From assembly GCA_025201765.1 (NCBI GenBank), contig MU623482.1, forward strand, positions 22,748-86,747: DNA of 64,000 nt, read 5' to 3'. Position numbers and translations under genes: made by a program. Origin of the DNA: Daldinia sp. FL1419 (Eukaryota > Ascomycota > Sordariomycetes > Xylariales > Hypoxylaceae). Numbering within the stretch: the first letter of the stretch is position 1; each line of letters opens with the position of its first letter. Below are positions 59,170-64,000 of this stretch, one piece after another. Under the pieces are notes generated by a model. It was not told where the DNA came from, did no database searches, and saw only the letters and a list, made by a program, of their open reading frames with translations.

Positions 59170-59790
59170 AAATTTATTTATTTATTTATTATTACCCCAA
59201 TTTACCTAGAATATATTACAGATATCCAGTCCATCTTTTAATATTTGTTCTGGGTAGAAATTGTATTCCAAAGAAAACCTACCCACTATTTATCTAAATA
59301 AATTATATTATTATAATTTTAATTTTATTTTATATTTTTATTAAAATTTATCTTTTAATAAAAATAATTAAACTTTAATATAAAAAAATATTTTATATAT
59401 TAAAATACCTAAATTTTATAAAATAATATAATAATAGCTTAAATATAAAGTAATAATAAAATCTAAAATAACTTTATTATTTTTTTCCATAAATAATAAA
59501 AATATTATTACAATATAAAAAAATTGTTCTAAAAGAAAATTAGGGTATATATAATTTATATAAAATATAAATATATATAAATAATTTTACATTTTTATAA
59601 AAAACTATTACCTATTTTTTCTTTTACAACTTTCTTTTCAACATTATAATATTATATTTATTTTCCAAAATGGCTTAAAACGGTACTACTAACCCGTAAC
59701 CCTTCCCAACTAACTTCGATCCTCCTTATATACCTTGTTTGCGCTCTGCGATACTGCAGTATGATACCACCATGCCTGTCGCGTTAAATA
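59170..59790 (+). repeat. ~610-bp dispersed repeat, copy B
   Basis: Same order of landmarks as copy A. Its last ~110 bp (about 59,675-59,790, for example CGGTACTACTAACCCGTAAC and GCGCTCTGCGATACTGCAGT) retain near-normal G and C, whereas the same part of copy A is heavily A+T-shifted. Mutation is therefore patchy within one copy. Confidence 0.8.
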
Positions 59791-60829
59791 AATTTAATTA
59801 TTTATATATAAAATAATATTATAATTTACCTAATACAAACATTTCCAAAAATTTTAAATTAAATAAAAAAAATTTATAATTAAATAAAGAAATATAAATA
59901 ATAATATATTAATAAGGTCTTTTAAAAAGATTATATTTATTTAAAATTGTTTTACACTTATTCTAAACCATATTTGTTAGAATTACCCTCTTCTGTGTCT
60001 ACCTCCTTGTTTTCCTCTTTATTTTCTTTAATTACATATATTAAAGAATCTTAAATAAAAATAAATACATTCTTATAAAAAAGGTTATATTTGTTAATAT
60101 TTAAATTTGGATATATTAAGAAATTATTAAGGATCTATAACGAACTATTATTGAAAAATAATAAAATATTTAATATTAATTAAATTTTTTTAAATAAAAA
60201 ATTATTATAATAATAATATATAAAAATAATATAAATTATTAAAAATAAAATAACATATATATACCTCCTTTGAAAACTAATTCTCCTATAAATCTTATAT
60301 TATAATTAATAAATATTAATAAAATGGATATAAAGTAGGATTATACCACAAAATAATTATAACATTAATAATATTAAAATAAATAATCTTTCTAAAATTG
60401 TTAAAACATATAAAAATTATAACCCTAATAAATAAAAAATTAAATATAATAAAAATAATTATTAAATATTATTAATAATTTTTAACAAATTTTTTAAAAA
60501 TTTAAAAACCTTAAAAAAACCATAACAAAACCTCAATAATTAACTTCTGGAATTATATTAGAAAGGTATAACCACATTCTTTATACAATTCCCCATCTTT
60601 AATAAATAAATCATTTTTATAATATATAATTATATTAAAATTATAATTTTAATATAATATAATATTAAAATATTATATTAAATTTAAAATGTTATAATAA
60701 TTTTTAATAAAAAAATTAAATATAAAATAAAATTGGAAAAATGATAGAATATCTATAAATATATAAAATTTTTTTTATTTAACATAATATATATAAAAAT
60801 AAAATAAATTTTTTAAAATAATATTAGAT

Positions 60830-61445
60830 TATAAATATAATAAATATAATAATATTATATTATAATATTACAAAATATAAATAAAATATATAAAAAAAAT
60901 TAAAATTAATTAAAAAAAACTACAAATTAATAACACCATTTTAAATTATTTTAAAAAATAAATATAATATTGTAATATTAAAAAGAAAATTATAAAAATA
61001 AAAATAAATAATGGTTTTTTATAGAGATATAAGGTTATTCACATATATTTATACCTTATATAAATTATATATACCTTGGTTTTTCTTTGGAATAATCTTT
61101 TTGTAATATAATAATGTTTTTGTTATTTATTAAAGAAAATAATGAAAATATTTTGGATTTTATTATTATTCTATATCTAAACTATTGTTTTATTATTTTA
61201 TAAAATTTAGGCATTATAATATATAAAATATTTTTTATATTAAAATTTAATTATTTCTATTAAAAGATAAAATCCAATAAAAATATAAGGTAAAATTAAA
61301 GTTATAATAATGTAATTTATTTGGATAGGTAATAAGTAGGTTTTTTTTGGAATATAGTTCTTACCTAGAACAAATACCAAAAGATGAATTAGATATTTGT
61401 AATATATTCTAAATAAATTGGGGTAATAATAAATAAATAAATAAA
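60830..61445 (-). repeat. ~610-bp dispersed repeat, copy C (inverted)
   Basis: Reverse complement of copies A and B; ends with GGGGTAATAATAAATAAATA, the complement of the shared TATTTATTTATTACTACCCC start. Copy B and copy C face each other across about 1 kb and could form a hairpin. Confidence 0.78.
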
Positions 61446-62379
61446 TAATTATTATATCATTTTTATAAATTAATTAATTAATTATATTATTAAGGTATAT
61501 TTTTAATTAATTTATATTTTTTAAAAAAAGGAGGAATAAAATATTGGTTTCCATAATATAGAAATTTATTTAATTGATAAATATATTAATAATAATTATT
61601 CCAAATAATTTAATAGATGGTTTATTATTAAATTTAATATTGATTTTTTTAATTTGGTTAATATTTATTTTTAAGTTTTTATTTAGATATTTATTAATAA
61701 AAATAAAATATTAATTTTTTTTAATAATTAATATATAAGTTATTTTAATATTAGGTATAATATTTTAGAATATATTTTTAATATATTTATTTAAAATGAA
61801 AATAAAATTTTATTTTAAATTATTAGGTAGGAAAAGATTGTTAATATAGTATTAGAAGATTTGATTAAATAAATAGGTTATAGTTATAAATAATTTATTA
61901 TTATTATTTGAATTAATTTGTAAATTGATTTCCTTATTTTTTAATTAATTAATTTTTAAATTTATATTTGTAAGTTTTTTGTAGTTAATTAAAAATATTA
62001 AATAATTTTTTTTAAAAAAGCCTTTTTTAGCTTTCTATTTTTCTTTGACTTTTTTATGTTTATATTTTGGGTGTATAGTAAATTAATATTTTTCTTTTTT
62101 GTATATTTAATAATAATATTTTTATATTTTTAAAAATTATTTAAAATTGTATTTGTTATTTTTATTATTATAATAATATTTATATTTAATATAAAATATA
62201 TTATTTTTATGGTTATTATTTCTTTTAGTTAAGAATTATTTTATTTTTTTTATTAAATTATAATTTTTAATTAATATTTAAAATTTGTTAATTAATTTTT
62301 TAATTTAGGTTATTAATTTAAAAAAATTAAATTGGAATTTAGGTAGTGATTGGTAAATATATTAAATTGTTGTTATAAG

Positions 62380-62870
62380 TTGTTGTTTTTTTTTAAATTT
62401 TGGATTGAGTGTTCTTTGATATAGTGATAGTTTATTAATAAAATTTTTGAAAATTTGAATATTATTTTTCTTTTGGTTTTACTTTTTTGTTTTAATATTT
62501 AAAAAAGTTGTAGTAGTTTAGTTATAATAATATTGAGTTTTATTTTATTTAATATTGAAGTGTTATTTTATGGTTAGATATATGTTTGTAAAGTATTAAT
62601 AATGAGGAATTTTGTGGATGAAGTATAATGTTGCTTTTTTAGAGAGAATAGAGGAGAATAAAGTATGAAATTGTGTTTGTTGTATTTTTTTTGAGTAGTA
62701 TATGTTTAAGAAGAATTGAAATTTGTTTTTAAGGATATTGTATGGTTTATTTGTGTAGTTGAGTTTTTTGTTTTAGGTTTTTTTGAAGTGATTTATTATA
62801 GTAGATAGATATATTTTATTGGGTATTTGTTAAAAAGAAATTTTATAGAAGGTTTGATAATAAATATTTC
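62380..62870. other. Strand-asymmetric stretch almost free of C on the + strand
   Basis: For nearly 500 bp the + strand has many G but hardly any C (for example GTTGTAGTAGTTTAGTTATA and GATGAAGTATAATGTTGCTT). The rest of the block has lost both. This looks like C-to-T mutation on one strand only. The underlying element was not identified. Confidence 0.55.
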
Positions 62871-64000
62871 TAATTAATATAAAGGTTTATTCTGGTGGGT
62901 TATTTATAAGTTTAAATAATTATATTGTTGGGTAAGAAAAATTGTATCCTTTATTAAATTAATTTTCTATATTTGGTTATGGAAATAATCCTGGAGGTAG
63001 GAATAAATTAATTAATGGTAATCTAAAAAATCTAAATTTGTTTTTTAAAAGGGGAGGGAGTTGTTATTATCTTTATATAAGATTAATATTATAATTAGAA
63101 TTATTTTTTAATATTAAATAAAATAAAAGAGGTTTTTATAAAATAAAAAGGGGAAAAAAAAGTATAATATATATTAGTTATTAATTACTTTAATTTCTTT
63201 ATTAAAATAGTAAATATTAAATATTTAATATTTTTTATTAGTTAGTTAAATATTAAAAAATTAATATTTTTTATTAATTAAATAGATATTAATAATTTAA
63301 TATTTATTATTAAAAAGATAAATATTATTAAATTAATATCCCTTATTGATTTTAATTAATATATAATATATTAAAATGGGGTAAAAAAAATTATTGTTGC
63401 AATTAATATTATAAAAGAAAAATAGGTTATTTTTTATAAAAAATAATTAATATATATTATGATTGAATAGTAAGTATATTAAGAAGGGTAGTGTTAAAAT
63501 TAAAGATATAATCTAAATATAAGATTTGATTTATAAATATTATTGGGTTAAAAATTCTTAATTGTTATTATATTGGTGTTTTTAAATCTATAAAATAAAT
63601 AAAATTAGGGTGAATTATTTTTTTATTAGTTTTATAAATTGAAATTCTTTATATTACTATTATTAACTATTTTAATCTAATTTTTTTAAATTTTTTATAA
63701 TTTTATAAAAATAATTTATTTTTAATTAAAAAAAATTCAAAGACTATAAAGAAATTAATATTATTTTTTTTTATATATATATTTCTTTTTATTAATATTA
63801 TTTTTAATATTAATTAAATTTACTTTAATAATTTTATAAAATTTATATTTAAAAAACCTTTAAAATATTCTTTAAATTCATTTAATATTTTGTTAGTTAT
63901 TTAAATGTAAATTTAATTTTAATTAATTTCTTTTTAATTAATTAAGATATATAATATCCAAATTATTTTTTATTATATTATAATATTTTTAAAATTTATT

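Larger units (their letters stand above)
47591..64000. repeat. A+T-rich, RIP-degraded transposon block (AT isochore / heterochromatin)
   Basis: From here to the window edge the sequence is made almost only of A and T, with no open frame of note, and C and G survive in small islands. Recognisable remnants (a LINE reverse transcriptase with stop codons, three copies of a ~610-bp repeat, a palindromic TIR element) differ from one another mainly by C-to-T and G-to-A changes, the pattern of repeat-induced point mutation. Such blocks are constitutively heterochromatic in fungi with active RIP. The right boundary is not in the window. Confidence 0.92.

Noticed and set aside
50455..59790. A single LTR retrotransposon bounded by repeat copies A and B
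   Set aside because: The interval contains LINE-type reverse-transcriptase traces and a TIR element, not gag-pol with an RNase H/integrase order, so A and B cannot yet be called LTRs of one element.

Overview
This is nuclear DNA of a filamentous ascomycete (Pezizomycotina, most likely Sordariomycetes). The reasons are compact genes with short spliceosomal introns (GTAAGT/GTATGT donors, CTAAC-type branch points, mostly 50-100 nt), fungus-specific families (Dsc3, Ima1, Scs7, the NIT2/Ysh1/Rsm25 set), and a block of extremely A+T-rich, transposon-derived sequence of the kind left by repeat-induced point mutation (RIP). The species cannot be named from sequence alone.

Positions 1-47,500 are ordinary euchromatin with 15 well-supported protein-coding genes, one conserved gene of unknown function and one small gene rebuilt by splicing. 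In order: SCD6 (+), NIT2-type nitrilase (-), TAF4 (-), YSH1 (+), a VWA-domain protein (+), a conserved coiled-coil protein of unknown function (-), an RBM39/Rsd1-type splicing factor (-), SCS7 (-), IMA1 (-), ALG14 (+), a DUF4743/Nudix protein (-), a stand-alone MIT-domain protein of about 79 residues (+), mitoribosomal RSM25/mS23 (-), a PPR protein (+), COX8 (-), MTR4 (+) and DSC3 (-). I rebuilt exon-intron structures by hand by matching reading phase across GT..AG junctions; exon coordinates are in each entry. From 33 kb to 47 kb the genes alternate in convergent and divergent pairs, so several probably share bidirectional promoters. RNA metabolism is well represented (SCD6, YSH1, RBM39, MTR4), and three mitochondrial genes (RSM25, PPR, COX8) sit side by side.

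From about 47,590 to the right edge the sequence becomes overwhelmingly A and T and has no credible intact gene. It is a nested graveyard of repeats: three copies of a ~610-bp repeat (two direct, one inverted); a Tad1-like LINE whose reverse transcriptase is still recognisable although full of stops; a 5.3-kb palindromic element with long terminal inverted repeats and mirrored arrays of ~145-bp units, flanked by TA and lying inside the LINE reverse-transcriptase region; and a ~430-bp MITE-like insertion inside that element which looks much less mutated. These nested structures and the tiny MIT protein are the most novel-looking items. I saw no CRISPR, rRNA or tRNA gene.
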